Assembly (NCBI GenBank): GCA_002789675.1
Contig: PFTR01000117.1
Coordinates: 3,613-38,761, forward strand
DNA: 35,149 nt
Reading direction: 5' to 3'
Origin: Alphaproteobacteria bacterium CG_4_9_14_3_um_filter_47_13
GTDB lineage: Bacteria; Pseudomonadota; Alphaproteobacteria; Micavibrionales; Micavibrionaceae
In this document: positions 8,734 through 17,547 of the stretch, one piece after another
Layout of the letters: each line of letters opens with the position of its first letter
Numbering within the stretch: position 1 is the first letter of the stretch
Notes under the pieces: model-generated
The model's database searches: none
Seen by the model: only the letters and a program-made list of their open reading frames with translations
Told to the model about the DNA's origin: nothing
Translations under genes and position numbers: made by a program

Positions 8734-9180
8734 TTATTCCGCAGATGTTTCTGCGGGCGCTTCTTCTGCTTTGGCTTCTTCAGCAGCGGGAGCTTCTTCT
8801 TTTGGTGCTGCGGCGGCAGCTTTGGCTGCTTCTTCTGCAGCCAGTTTTTTGCCTTCTTTTTCTTTGATACGCTCTACAGCTTTATGGCCGGGAGCAGACT
8901 TCTTCGGTGTTTCATTGATTTTTGGCATGTCGGCAAGACCGGCTTTTGCCAGAAACAAATGAACACGTGTCGAGGGTTCAGCCCCTTGCTCGAGCCAGTA
9001 TTTCACGCGCTCGGCATTAAGTACAACGCGGTTTTCATCATCATTGGCAAGAAGCGGGTTATAAGTGCCCAGTCTTTCGACATAGCGCCCATCACGTGCC
9101 ATACGCTTGTCCGCAACCACGATCCGGTAGAAAGGGCGGCCTTTGCGTCCGCTTCTTGATAGTCTCATTGATAGTGCCAT
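8734..9180 (-). CDS. rpsP: 30S ribosomal protein S16 with acidic Ala/Glu tail
   Basis: Residues 1 to about 80 are S16: MALSMRLSRSGRKGRPFYRIVVADKR, GRYVERLGTYNPL. Family length is about 80-90 aa in many bacteria; here 148. The extra C-terminus is a low-complexity tail of A, E, K and P (EEAAKAAAAAPKEEAPAAEE). AGGAG lies before the ATG. It is the first ribosomal gene after ffh, with a 106-nt gap to ffh and a hairpin between it and rimM. Confidence 0.96.
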   Translation of the reverse strand: MALSMRLSRSGRKGRPFYRIVVADKRMARDGRYVERLGTYNPLLANDDENRVVLNAERVKYWLEQGAEPSTRVHLFLAKAGLADMPKINETPKKSAPGHKAVERIKEKEGKKLAAEEAAKAAAAAPKEEAPAAEEAKAEEAPAETSAE

Positions 9181-9286
9181 TTTTCGTTCTCCTTTTATAT
9201 GTTTTGTTTGTCAGTTTGTCTTATTGGATCAATGGATAACCGGATGTTTAGAATATTGTCTGTCATCCAGTCATCAAGTCATCCAA

Positions 9287-10852
9287 CTATCGGTGTTTCT
9301 TTTTTTTCCGATCCTTTTTCTTGCCGCCATGTGAAGGGAGGTTCAGCCCGCTTATACCACCCATGCCAGGCATCATGCCACTGCCGCCCTGCAAAAAGGG
9401 ATTGCTTCCCAGGGGGCTGCCGGGCGCACCTTCCTTTTCAAGAGCCGCCATGTCTGTTGCCAGAGACTTTGGATCCATACTCTGCATCAGCATTTCGGCA
9501 TCGTCGTTACCCATCATGTTTTTCATCATCCCCATCATGCCGCCCATGCCCATTTTCTTGATACGTTTCATTACAGTCTGCATTTGCTGCAATTGTTTGA
9601 TGAGTTTGTTAAGGTCATTCACACTTCTGCCAGATCCGGCGGCAATGCGTTTTCTGCGGCTGGCATTCATGATTTGTGGTTTGGCACGCTCTTCCGGTGT
9701 CATGGACAGGATCATGGCTTCATGGTGCTTGATGACATCATCGCTCATGCCGGCTTCTTCCATTTGCGCAGCAATTTTGCCAAGACCCGGCATCATTTTC
9801 ATGATGCTGCCCGCGCCACCCATTTTGCCGATCTGCCGCATTTGTTGCAGCAAATCATTAAAATCAAGCTGGCCTTTGCTGAATTTTCGCGCCAGTTTTT
9901 CGGCCTCGGCACGGTCAACGGTTTCAACCGCTTTTTCAACAAGGCTGACAACATCGCCCATGCCCAGAATCCGTCCGGCCATACGATCAGGATAAAAGGC
10001 TTCCAGCGCATCCGTTTTCTCGCCAACGCCGAGAAGTTTGATCGGCTTCCCGGTCACGGCCTTCATCGACATGGCTGCGCCGCCACGGGAATCGCCATCC
10101 ACACGGGTAAGGACAACGCCTGTAATGCCAATTTTCTCGTTAAATTTCTGCGCTGTATTGACAGCATCCTGACCCGTCATGGCATCGGCAACCAGAAGCG
10201 TTTCTACGGGGCGGGCAGCGGCCTTGACATCGGCAACTTCCTGCATAAGGGCTTCGTCAATCGACAGGCGGCCTGCCGTATCCAGAATCACAAGATCAAA
10301 GCCGCCTTTGCGAGCTTCATCAAGGGCGCGGCCTGTAATTTGTACCGCGTTCTGGCCTTCAATCACCGGAAGTGTTGCAATACCGGTCTGCACCCCTAGC
10401 TGGCGGAGCTGTTCCTGTGCTGCCGGACGGTGAATATCAAGGCTGGCCATCAGGACTTTTTGTTTATGCTTTTCCTGTAAAAAGCGGGCAATTTTAGCAG
10501 TGCTGGTGGTTTTTCCGGAGCCCTGCAGTCCGACCATCAGATAGGCGCAGGGCGGAGACGCAAATTGCAGTTTGCTGTCATCTTCCTTGCCGCCGAGTAG
10601 TTCAGTCATCGCATCATTGACGATTTTGACGACTTGCTGTGCCGGGTTGACACCTTTAATAATGTTCTGGCCGACGGCCTGCTCTTTGACAGTCGCAACA
10701 AACTGTTTAACAACAGGAAGTGCAACATCGGCTTCAAGCAACGCCACGCGGATTTCGCGCATGGCCTCGTCAACATCGGATTCCTTCAAAGCGCCTTTAC
10801 CGCGCAATGTCGTGAAAATACCGCCTAATCTGTCACTGAGGGAGTTAAACAT
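9287..10852 (-). CDS. ffh: Signal recognition particle GTPase Ffh
   Basis: Ffh binds 4.5S RNA and signal sequences emerging from ribosomes and docks with FtsY. N domain about residues 1-90, G domain with GLQGSGKTT (108-116), DTAGRLSIDEALM, TRVDGDSRGG and GVGEKTDALEAF, and a methionine-rich M domain (MGMGGMMGMMKNMM). The C-terminus ends in a basic run (GGKKKDRKKKKHR) that may add RNA affinity. Length 521 is slightly long for the family. The start lies 2 nt after the stop of the DUF2520 gene, so the two are co-transcribed and probably translationally coupled. Confidence 0.98.
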   Translation of the reverse strand: MFNSLSDRLGGIFTTLRGKGALKESDVDEAMREIRVALLEADVALPVVKQFVATVKEQAVGQNIIKGVNPAQQVVKIVNDAMTELLGGKEDDSKLQFASPPCAYLMVGLQGSGKTTSTAKIARFLQEKHKQKVLMASLDIHRPAAQEQLRQLGVQTGIATLPVIEGQNAVQITGRALDEARKGGFDLVILDTAGRLSIDEALMQEVADVKAAARPVETLLVADAMTGQDAVNTAQKFNEKIGITGVVLTRVDGDSRGGAAMSMKAVTGKPIKLLGVGEKTDALEAFYPDRMAGRILGMGDVVSLVEKAVETVDRAEAEKLARKFSKGQLDFNDLLQQMRQIGKMGGAGSIMKMMPGLGKIAAQMEEAGMSDDVIKHHEAMILSMTPEERAKPQIMNASRRKRIAAGSGRSVNDLNKLIKQLQQMQTVMKRIKKMGMGGMMGMMKNMMGNDDAEMLMQSMDPKSLATDMAALEKEGAPGSPLGSNPFLQGGSGMMPGMGGISGLNLPSHGGKKKDRKKKKHR

Positions 10853-10854
10853 AT

Positions 10855-11691
10855 TTAAGCGGCCATCCTTTTCTGCTGTTGCGCCAGATCCATGGCGATC
10901 TTGCCGAGTTGCTCATAAATCCCGGCATAAGTGCTGTCCCAGTCTTTCAAGGCCTGTAAATGACTTTCAAAAGTTTGCATGTCACCACGCGCCACAGAGC
11001 CTGTCAGGGCGCAAGCCGTGCCCTTCGTCTGGATATTATGGATTGTTTCCGCAACCATCGGTTTTGTGATTTCCACAGCAAATTCGCGTGGTATTCCAGC
11101 CCGCTCATAGCACTGGAAGCCAATCTCCATAAGGGCAGTCAGATCGTTGCAGATAAGGACGTTGGCAGCATGGTATAATATTTTTTGCTGCGGGCTAATG
11201 GCAAATGTTTTTGCGCCGCATTTATGCAGAGCCTGCTCAAGAATAGCGAGGGCTTCTTTATCGCCTTCCATTCCGCAATAGGTTCCGGCAAAGGTTTTGA
11301 CGCTGTCTGCGGTATCGGCAAAACTTTTGACAGGATGGAGCGAGGCCGTCAAAGCGCCTGATTGTTTTGCGGATTTTAAGATAGATGACGATAGGGCGCC
11401 GCTGCAATGAAATACAGTTGTTTTGTCAAGAGAATGCGTCTTCGCAAGCTCGGAACACAGGGATTCTATCTGGTCATCACCGGAAGCAATCATAACAAGA
11501 TCCGCAGGAGGAAGAGCGGAAATTGTTGCAATAGCCCTCCCTGCGCCAATGAAGGAAACAGCTTTTGCTGCACTATTTTCTGTTCTGTTGACAATGCCGT
11601 TAATGGAAAAAAGCCCTGCCTCATGCCAGAGACGCGCCAGTGTCCGGCCAACTTTGCCGCATCCGATAATATGAAGAGTTTTAACCGTCAT
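10855..11691 (-). CDS. Rossmann-fold protein with DUF2520 C-terminal domain
   Basis: A 278-residue protein. The N-terminus is a dinucleotide-binding Rossmann fold (HIIGCGKVGRTLARLW, residues about 7-22) followed by NRT and DLVMIASGDDQI. The C-terminal part (TASLHPVKSFAD, KILYHAANVLICNDLTALM, GSVARGD) matches the DUF2520 helical domain found in proteins related to pyrroline-5-carboxylate reductase and F420-dependent NADP reductases. The substrate is unknown. It is the promoter-proximal gene of the ffh-rplS operon (promoter at 11807-11835). Confidence 0.85.
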   Translation of the reverse strand: MTVKTLHIIGCGKVGRTLARLWHEAGLFSINGIVNRTENSAAKAVSFIGAGRAIATISALPPADLVMIASGDDQIESLCSELAKTHSLDKTTVFHCSGALSSSILKSAKQSGALTASLHPVKSFADTADSVKTFAGTYCGMEGDKEALAILEQALHKCGAKTFAISPQQKILYHAANVLICNDLTALMEIGFQCYERAGIPREFAVEITKPMVAETIHNIQTKGTACALTGSVARGDMQTFESHLQALKDWDSTYAGIYEQLGKIAMDLAQQQKRMAA

Positions 11692-11806
11692 TCTTTCGTC
11701 TTTTTACAAAATATTTTTGCCGCAGTGAGCGATCCTATTCGCCGACTGCGGTGTACCGTTAAGCACGACATACAGAATATATGAGTAATGCCGCTGAATA
11801 AAAACT

Positions 11807-11835
11807 AACTTAGGGGTTTGTGACTAAACTGTCAA
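11807..11835 (-). promoter_or_regulatory. Sigma-70-type promoter of the DUF2520-ffh-ribosomal operon
   Basis: On the minus strand TTGACA (11835-11830) is followed by exactly 17 nt and TAAGTT (11812-11807). The -35 box is a perfect match, the -10 matches 4 of 6. It lies about 115 nt before the DUF2520 start, leaving room for a leader. It also sits just past the stop of the 11845 gene. Confidence 0.7.
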
Positions 11836-11844
11836 GAAAATCTG

Positions 11845-12483
11845 TTATAGAGACGGCGCTTTTTCAGAGGGTCGCGGAGATCGTTCTTCTTTACTCATCT
11901 CTTTTTGTGCCTGTTTCAAGCAGTCAAGCGGAGAAAGTACTTTCCCCGCATAAAGGGTTTTCGCGCATAATTCGGCATAACGCAGGGTCATTTTTACATT
12001 TTCCGGTGTGATGGCCCAAGTATCTATTGGCTCGCTTATTGTTCCATCCTGATGGATGACAGGGCAATAGAGTTTTAAAATTTGCATATCCTGCATTCTA
12101 ACATCGTGGGTTCCTGTGATGCCGACAAGTAAGGAACTCTGATTGTTTTTTACGTTGTTAAGATCATCGCAAATTATTATGGTAATAATATCGGTATTCG
12201 GTATCATTGCATGATATGTTTCCCGGGTGTAAGAAACACAGGCAGATGTCATTCTCCCCGGCGGCGCATAGAAACTGTAGCAATCTCCATTATGATGATC
12301 CGGATTCATGTTAAGTCTTTCCATGACCCGGGAGTGGGACATGCGATCCATTCTAAAATCATTATGTTTACTTTTATGAAGCCCCAGTTGCGTGAAGAGA
12401 GCCTCCTTATTAACAGACACTAAAACCGGATCTGTGTAGTTGATGCTTTTAAAGAAATCTGTCAGGGACTTTATAAAACCCAT
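11845..12483 (-). CDS. Hypothetical protein, paralogue of the gene at 12508
   Basis: A 212-residue soluble protein of unknown function. It aligns by eye with its upstream neighbour: a short amphipathic N-terminus with a LG motif (FTQLGLHKSK), a middle CVSYTRETY, and a conserved C-terminal helix region ITPENVKMTLRYAELCAKTLYAGKVLSPLDCLKQAQ. The last ~25 residues are charged and low in complexity. No signal peptide, membrane segment or catalytic motif is visible. It lies 24 nt after its paralogue, consistent with tandem duplication and a shared transcript. Confidence 0.7.
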   Translation of the reverse strand: MGFIKSLTDFFKSINYTDPVLVSVNKEALFTQLGLHKSKHNDFRMDRMSHSRVMERLNMNPDHHNGDCYSFYAPPGRMTSACVSYTRETYHAMIPNTDIITIIICDDLNNVKNNQSSLLVGITGTHDVRMQDMQILKLYCPVIHQDGTISEPIDTWAITPENVKMTLRYAELCAKTLYAGKVLSPLDCLKQAQKEMSKEERSPRPSEKAPSL

Positions 12484-12507
12484 TACTGGCGCTCTTTTAA
12501 AATGCTT

Positions 12508-13140
12508 TTACAGGTTTCTGGTAGATGCAGGTTCTTTTACTGCCGCCTGGTTCTGATTTTTTGCCTTTTGCATCAGCTCTCCAAGACGGATTTCGGTATT
12601 CGTATATACTGCGTCTGCACATAGAGCTGCAAAACGAAGGCCAAGAGCTAGATTTTCAGGTGTTACCTCAACTTTTCCGGGCTTTAGAACTATATTAAAG
12701 TTATCAATATTCGGCATAATAATTTGTGAGACTTTCATTTGGTCACTGTTATCAGTGTAAATTCCGGAAATAGCAAATGCCACACGATTTTTCCCCCAGT
12801 TGCGATCATCGGAGGTCGAGTTGCTATCTAACTCAAAAGGCTTGTCCAGGTTATCGCGAATGCTTAAAACAAAACGCTTTTTTCCAAAATAACTATCCTG
12901 CGTAAAGGAAACATTTGCCGCACTGGCATTCTCCGGTTCTGCGAAATAGCTTTTGCAGGGACCTTCGGGGCTTTCTGCGGAAACTCCAGCATCTCTCATG
13001 ACAATAACGTGGTATTCTGTATTATTTTTAAATCCCTCATGACGGGTTACACCGAGTTGATCCAGAATACTGTTTTTGCTCATAAGAACGCCCGTTGCTT
13101 CTTTGTTTAGAAGGTTCTTGATTGAATTTATTATATTCAT
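12508..13140 (-). CDS. Hypothetical protein, paralogue of the gene at 11845
   Basis: A 210-residue soluble protein of unknown function. Shared with the downstream paralogue: NSILDQLGVTRHE, NVSFTQDSY and the C-terminal block VTPENLALGLRFAALCADAVYTNTEIRLGELMQKAK. AGGGAG lies before the ATG, and a good promoter (TTGACA-N17-TAGTTT) stands at 13174-13202. The middle (KRFVLSIRDNLDKPFELD, RVAFAISGIYTDN) looks beta-rich. No database family is recognised. Confidence 0.7.
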   Translation of the reverse strand: MNIINSIKNLLNKEATGVLMSKNSILDQLGVTRHEGFKNNTEYHVIVMRDAGVSAESPEGPCKSYFAEPENASAANVSFTQDSYFGKKRFVLSIRDNLDKPFELDSNSTSDDRNWGKNRVAFAISGIYTDNSDQMKVSQIIMPNIDNFNIVLKPGKVEVTPENLALGLRFAALCADAVYTNTEIRLGELMQKAKNQNQAAVKEPASTRNL

Positions 13141-13173
13141 TTTTATTCTCCCTGTTGAATGCCGGATTGTGAA

Positions 13174-13202
13174 AAACTAGCAAATCATTAAAATTATGTC
13201 AA
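13174..13202 (-). promoter_or_regulatory. Promoter of the paralogue pair
   Basis: On the minus strand TTGACA (13202-13197), a 17-nt spacer and TAGTTT (13179-13174). The -35 is perfect and the -10 is a fair match. It lies 34 nt before the 12508 gene's start codon. Confidence 0.65.
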
Positions 13203-13281
13203 GATATACTTTGTATGAAAAATCTGTTTTCATTTTTAATTGTAGGGGTTTCTGCTATAGCTTCTGGTGAAAGGGAAAATA

Positions 13282-14106
13282 ATGACAAAAAATCTATCTT
13301 TTAGGAAAATGCATGGTCTGGGCAATGATGTTGTTGTTGTTCGTGCGGCGCAAGGCACATTTAGTCTGCAGGATATTCGCCATATTGCGGATCGTCGCCA
13401 TGGTGTCGGGTGTGACCAGCTTCTGGTGATGGAAGCGCCACAGGCCGGCAATGCCGATCTTTTTATGCGGATCTATAATGCCGATGGTTCGGAAGCGCAG
13501 GCCTGCGGTAATGGAACGCGCTGTGTTGCCCATTTGTGGATGACAGAAAATAACAGGGATCACTGCACAATAGAAACTGTTTCCGGATTACTGGCGTGCC
13601 GGATGGTGGACGGCGGCGGGGTTGAGGTTGATATGGGGGTGCCGCGTTTTGGCTGGCAGGATATCCCGCTGGCCGAGGAGCGTGATACACTGCATCTGGG
13701 GGTCATGAGCGGGTCATTGACCGATCCGGTTGCCGTTAATGTCGGGAATCCGCATACGGTCTTTTTTGTTGATGATATTGAGCAGGTCGATGTTGAAGGG
13801 CTGGGACGTCAGGTCGAGCAGCATGTCCTTTTTCCCGAGCGCACCAATGTCGGGTTTGCGCAGGTTCTGGCACCGGAAAAAATTCGTCTGCGGGTGTGGG
13901 AACGTGGAACAGGGGTTACGCAGGCCTGTGGTTCTGGTGCATGCGCCGCGATGGTGGCTGCCGTACGCAGGGGGCTTAGCAGTCACAAAGCGGAGGTTCT
14001 TCTGGATGGTGGTTCGTTATTCTTGCAATGGCGCAGGGAGGACGAGCATATCCTGATGACGGGATCTGTAAGTTATGTCTTTCAGGGTGAGCTTGAATGT
14101 CTATAA
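13282..14106 (+). CDS. dapF: Diaminopimelate epimerase
   Basis: DapF interconverts LL- and meso-diaminopimelate for lysine and peptidoglycan. Both catalytic cysteine motifs are present: NADGSEAQACGNGTRC and GVTQACGSGACAA. The N-terminal FRKMHGLGNDVVVV is typical. The ORF track starts at GTG 13267, but ATG 13282 with AAGGGA at 13271-13276 is the better start, giving 274 residues, a normal length. ychF starts 30 nt after its stop and is probably co-transcribed. Confidence 0.96.
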   Translation: MTKNLSFRKMHGLGNDVVVVRAAQGTFSLQDIRHIADRRHGVGCDQLLVMEAPQAGNADLFMRIYNADGSEAQACGNGTRCVAHLWMTENNRDHCTIETVSGLLACRMVDGGGVEVDMGVPRFGWQDIPLAEERDTLHLGVMSGSLTDPVAVNVGNPHTVFFVDDIEQVDVEGLGRQVEQHVLFPERTNVGFAQVLAPEKIRLRVWERGTGVTQACGSGACAAMVAAVRRGLSSHKAEVLLDGGSLFLQWRREDEHILMTGSVSYVFQGELECL

Positions 14107-14136
14107 AGAAACAGAAGAGAAAAACGAGGGGTTATT

Positions 14137-15237
14137 ATGGGATTTAATTGCGGAATTGTCGGGTTGCCGAATGTTGGAAAATCAACGCTTTTTAATGCTT
14201 TGACGGCAACAGCCGCAGCACAGGCCGAAAACTTTCCTTTTTGTACGATCGAGCCGAATATCGGGCGTGTTGCCGTTCCCGATGGCCGTCTGGATCAGCT
14301 TGCAGTGCTGGCAAAATCGGTCAAAACTGTTCCGGCGCAGCTTGAATTTGTTGATATTGCCGGACTGGTCAGAGGCGCAAGCAAGGGGGAGGGACTGGGT
14401 AACCAGTTTCTGGCCAATATCCGGGAGACCGATGCGATTATCCATGTGCTGCGCTGTTTTGAGGATGGGGATATTGTCCATGTCGAAGGCTCGGTTGATC
14501 CGCTGCGCGATGCGGAAACGATTGAAACGGAACTGATGCTGGCGGATATCGAAAGCCTTGGTAAACAGATTGAAAATATCGCACGGAAAACGAAATCCGG
14601 CGATAAGGAATTGAAAGCGCAGCATGAATTTATGCTCAAAATCAAGGAAGCTCTGGATTCTGGCAAGGCTGCGCGCACGGTGGATGTCTCCGAAGATCAG
14701 GCGCAGACCTTCAAATTATTGCAGCTTTTAACCTCCAAACCGATTCTTTATGCCTGTAATGTAAATGAATCCGAGGCGGCCACAGGCAATGAATGGACGA
14801 AGAAAGTCGCGGCGATGGCCGCAGCGCAGAACGCGCAGCATGTAGTGATTTGTGCCAAAATAGAATCCGAGATTGCCGGACTGGAAACAGCGGAAGAAAA
14901 GCAGGAGTTTCTGGAAGCCATGGGTCTTTCTGAACCGGGTTTGAACCGGATCATTCGGGTCGGTTATCAGCTACTCGGCCTGCAGACCTATTTTACTGTC
15001 GGCCCCAAGGAAACCCGTGCCTGGACTCTGCGCATCGGTGCCAAAGCCCCCGAAGCAGCCGGATGCATCCATTCCGATTTTGAAAAAGGCTTTATCAAAG
15101 CCGAGGTCATTGCCTTTGAAGACTATGTCACTCTCGGCGGCGAACAAGCCTGTAAAGACGCCGGAAAAATGCGTCAGGAAGGCAAAAGCTATGTTGTTGC
15201 GGATGGGGATATTATTTTGTTCCGGTTTAACGTTTAA
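14137..15237 (+). CDS. ychF: Redox-regulated ATPase/GTPase YchF (Obg family)
   Basis: YchF is a ribosome-associated P-loop protein that hydrolyses ATP better than GTP. Seen: G1 [26 protein letters not shown]3 [17 protein letters not shown], and a C-terminal TGS domain ([18 protein letters not shown]). Length 366 is normal. The gene ends F-R-F-N-V-stop. The same six codons occur again at 24495-24512, showing that the downstream element is integrated in its 3' end and supplies the present last codons without altering the protein. Confidence 0.97.
   Translation: MGFNCGIVGLPNVGKSTLFNALTATAAAQAENFPFCTIEPNIGRVAVPDGRLDQLAVLAKSVKTVPAQLEFVDIAGLVRGASKGEGLGNQFLANIRETDAIIHVLRCFEDGDIVHVEGSVDPLRDAETIETELMLADIESLGKQIENIARKTKSGDKELKAQHEFMLKIKEALDSGKAARTVDVSEDQAQTFKLLQLLTSKPILYACNVNESEAATGNEWTKKVAAMAAAQNAQHVVICAKIESEIAGLETAEEKQEFLEAMGLSEPGLNRIIRVGYQLLGLQTYFTVGPKETRAWTLRIGAKAPEAAGCIHSDFEKGFIKAEVIAFEDYVTLGGEQACKDAGKMRQEGKSYVVADGDIILFRFNV
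15220..15237 (+). repeat. Left attachment repeat (3' end of ychF)
   Basis: TTCCGGTTTAACGTTTAA here and TTCAGGTTTAACGTCTAA at 24495-24512 match at 16 of 18 positions, and both differences are synonymous in the ychF frame. This copy lies within an inverted repeat, CGGTTTAA-CGT-TTAAACCG (15223-15241), a layout expected of a tyrosine-recombinase core with two facing binding sites. Confidence 0.8.
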
Positions 15238-15350
15238 ACCGATTTAGTCATTTCAGGACATTTCACGAAGTCTCATAACAGCAAAAAGCACCTGATTTTA
15301 AAAGATTATTTGTCTTTCTAAGAATCATCTTCTATCCTGTCATCTCATAG

Positions 15351-15376
15351 AAAACCGGGTATAGCACCGGGTACAA
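15351..15376 (+). repeat. Left subterminal repeat (putative integrase arm sites)
   Basis: Two ACCGGGTA motifs at 15354 and 15366, 12 bp apart. The 26-nt block matches the block at 24417-24442 at 23 of 26 positions in the same orientation. A third direct and one inverted motif copy follow at 15384-15407. Repeated short motifs inside both element ends are typical arm-type sites for tyrosine integrases or their excisionase. Confidence 0.7.
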
Positions 15377-15383
15377 CGTAAAA

Positions 15384-15407
15384 ATACCCGGTTTCAAAAC
15401 CGGGTAT
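15384..15407. promoter_or_regulatory. Perfect 11-bp palindrome before the integrase gene
   Basis: ATACCCGGTTT-CA-AAACCGGGTAT, built from one inverted and one direct copy of the same motif that forms the subterminal repeats. It ends 18 nt before the integrase ATG, overlapping where a promoter or leader would be, so occupancy could both shape the recombination complex and repress int (inference). There is no T-run, so it is not a terminator. Confidence 0.6.
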
Positions 15408-15425
15408 AATAGGCAGGAGACGGAG

Positions 15426-16697
15426 ATGCTCACAGAAACCCAATGCAGAGGCGCAAAACCCAAGGACAAGCCTTACAGGCTGGCAGACGGCAAGGGGCTG
15501 TATCTGGAGGTTAAGCCCAACGGCACAAAGGCATGGCGCTATCGCTTTGAGCTTTTTCATGAGGGGAAGCCCAAGGAAAGCATGTTTGCCATCGGCGATT
15601 ATGTTTACGTTACCGGCAAGGAATCTGAGGAAGAAGCACAAATCCGCCGTAATGGGCTGCGCTTTACATCGGCAGAAGCGCGTAAAGAACGTGATAAGGC
15701 GAGGGCGCTGGTCAAGCAGGGGATCAATCCGGCCCATAACCGCCAGCTTGATAAAATCAAAAGGGAAAACGAGTTTACCAATACCTTTGAAGCCGTGGGG
15801 CGTAAATGGATCACTCTGCGGGACTGGGAAGAAATTACCAAAAAACGGCGGCTTGATATGCTGGAGCGGGTTGTATTTCCGCATATTGGCAAGCTGCCGG
15901 TGCGTCAGATTATCCCCGCGCACATTCTTGACGTTCTCAAAAAAGCCGATGAAAAGAACGGCCCTTCCGTCAAGGACGAAGCCAAGCGCACCATGTCGGC
16001 GATTTTCGAGTTTGCGATTGCGAACCTGCTGGCGGAAACAGATCCGGTTTATCCCGTCCGCAAGGCGCTTCCGCCAAATAAAACCCAGCACAAGCGGCCA
16101 TTGGCTGCTGAGGAAATCGGCGAACTTCTGCGCGATCTGGCCAAGTATGACAGAAACATTCAAGTCGTTTCGGCCTTCAAGCTCATGTGGCTAACATTAT
16201 GCCGTCCGAACGAGATTGTCGGCGCACGATGGGAGGAAATCGATCTTGAGGCGGGCGTGTGGCACATACCCGCTGAACGGATGAAAAAGCGCAAAAAGCA
16301 TGATGTGCCTCTGCCGAGGCAGGCCGTAGAGGTGCTGGAAGGGATAAAAAATTTTACAGGACGCTATCAGCACGTTTTTCCGCACAGGGACAAGCGCAAT
16401 GAAGCTATGACGGACAATGCTTTCCGTCAGGCGCTCAAGAATATTGGCTGGTCTGGCCGCTATAGCCCTCATGCGACCCGCACGACCGGCAGCACTCATC
16501 TTAACGAAATGGGCTTTCATGCCGACTGGATCGAGCGTCAGCTTGCCCATACGGAGCCGAACGCTGTACGCCGGACGTATAATCACGCTGACCATCTCGA
16601 AGATCGTAAGAAAATGATGCAGCAATGGGCCGATTATCTGGATGCTGTTGCCAACAGCGGGAATGTTATCGCAGGAAACTTTAAAAAGAGCGCATGA
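15426..16697 (+). CDS. int: Tyrosine-type integrase (P4-like, DUF4102 N-terminus)
   Basis: A 423-residue site-specific recombinase. N-terminal DUF4102-type domain (residues about 1-100, starting LTETQCRGAKPKDKPYRLADGKGLYLEV), central SAM-like core-binding domain (about 115-210), and the catalytic domain with R260 (LTLCRPNEIVGARW), H349-x-x-R352 (HATR), H375 (LAHTEP) and nucleophile Y385 (RRTYNHAD). All key residues are intact, so it should be active. AGGAG lies before the ATG. It is the first gene inside the left attachment site, and its stop overlaps the next start (ATGA). Confidence 0.95.
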   Translation: MLTETQCRGAKPKDKPYRLADGKGLYLEVKPNGTKAWRYRFELFHEGKPKESMFAIGDYVYVTGKESEEEAQIRRNGLRFTSAEARKERDKARALVKQGINPAHNRQLDKIKRENEFTNTFEAVGRKWITLRDWEEITKKRRLDMLERVVFPHIGKLPVRQIIPAHILDVLKKADEKNGPSVKDEAKRTMSAIFEFAIANLLAETDPVYPVRKALPPNKTQHKRPLAAEEIGELLRDLAKYDRNIQVVSAFKLMWLTLCRPNEIVGARWEEIDLEAGVWHIPAERMKKRKKHDVPLPRQAVEVLEGIKNFTGRYQHVFPHRDKRNEAMTDNAFRQALKNIGWSGRYSPHATRTTGSTHLNEMGFHADWIERQLAHTEPNAVRRTYNHADHLEDRKKMMQQWADYLDAVANSGNVIAGNFKKSA

Positions 16698-17437
16698 CCA
16701 TGGCCAACCTTAAATTTCCATCATCTTTTCCTGAGAAACTTAAGCCTCTTGCAGAAAGGCATTATGAGGAATTTAAGCAGCTCGTATGTAGAAAAAAGAA
16801 GGACAGGCTTGAATGCTATCAACGATTTATAGCTGATAAACCAATGCCTGATTTTTGGGGGGCTGTTGCTAAATTACCGCTGACTCTGACCCCGGAGAAT
16901 AATAAAGAAAATCAGGTTATTCCCCGTACCGCTGATAGTGTGTTTGCCACTTTCAATATGGCTTTTATTTCATGGTTCACGCGGCCAACATCCAGCAAGA
17001 AAAACCACACAAAAGCTTTAAAAAGAGCAGAGAAGATCCTTTTAGAATTAGGTGGCATTTGCAATTCAAGCCAACATATAAAATCCAGACTGGATACGTA
17101 TTTTATAGCCTCCTTAAATGACATTCCCCGCACTAACAGTAGTTTTTCTACTGTGACAAAAGCTATGGCTGAAAGGATTCGCGCTGCTGAAAAACTTGAT
17201 GCGCTTGCTATCGAATATCATCTATTGCCAAAACGATATGATCGTTCTCATGAGGCGGATCTTCAAAAAACTCATTTTCAAACCCTCTTTCAGGATATTG
17301 TGCGCATTGCGTATGGGAAAAATCATCATGCAGAAGTTATAAAAATATCTGCCTGTGTAATGCCTGAAATTGAGATTGATTACTCTGCTGTGGCGAAATC
17401 ATCTGCTGCACGGAAGAAGCGTGAGAGTGACAGATAG
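16694..17437 (+). CDS. Hypothetical protein coupled to the integrase
   Basis: A 247-residue protein (MTMANLKFPS...) of unknown family, starting on the ATGA that ends the integrase; ATG 16700 is an alternative. It is soluble, rich in lysine and charged residues, and predicted mostly helical (FPEKLKPLAERHYEEFKQL at the start, basic AARKKRESDR at the end). Its DNA is clearly more AT-rich than the primase/helicase block that follows, hinting at a different origin. A role as a DNA-binding accessory or cargo factor is possible but not shown. Confidence 0.65.
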   Translation: MTMANLKFPSSFPEKLKPLAERHYEEFKQLVCRKKKDRLECYQRFIADKPMPDFWGAVAKLPLTLTPENNKENQVIPRTADSVFATFNMAFISWFTRPTSSKKNHTKALKRAEKILLELGGICNSSQHIKSRLDTYFIASLNDIPRTNSSFSTVTKAMAERIRAAEKLDALAIEYHLLPKRYDRSHEADLQKTHFQTLFQDIVRIAYGKNHHAEVIKISACVMPEIEIDYSAVAKSSAARKKRESDR

Positions 17438-17547
17438 CTTTCGATCTGGAGTAATCTGCTAAATTTCTTCCTGAATGCTCCAAGTAAAAATTGAATCTTC
17501 ATGTCTAACATGGCCTCAGAAACATTCAGAGAATATGAGGCTATATC

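Noticed and set aside
9321-11069. Several long + strand ORFs opposite ffh (224, 271 and 165 aa)
   Set aside because: They are shadows of the ffh and DUF2520 genes; their Met/Ser-rich or His-rich composition mirrors the opposite strand.
15351-15407. Clustered ACCGGGTA repeats as a possible CRISPR array
   Set aside because: Repeats are only 8-11 nt, spacing is 12 bp, one copy is inverted, and no cas genes are near. Recombinase sites fit better.
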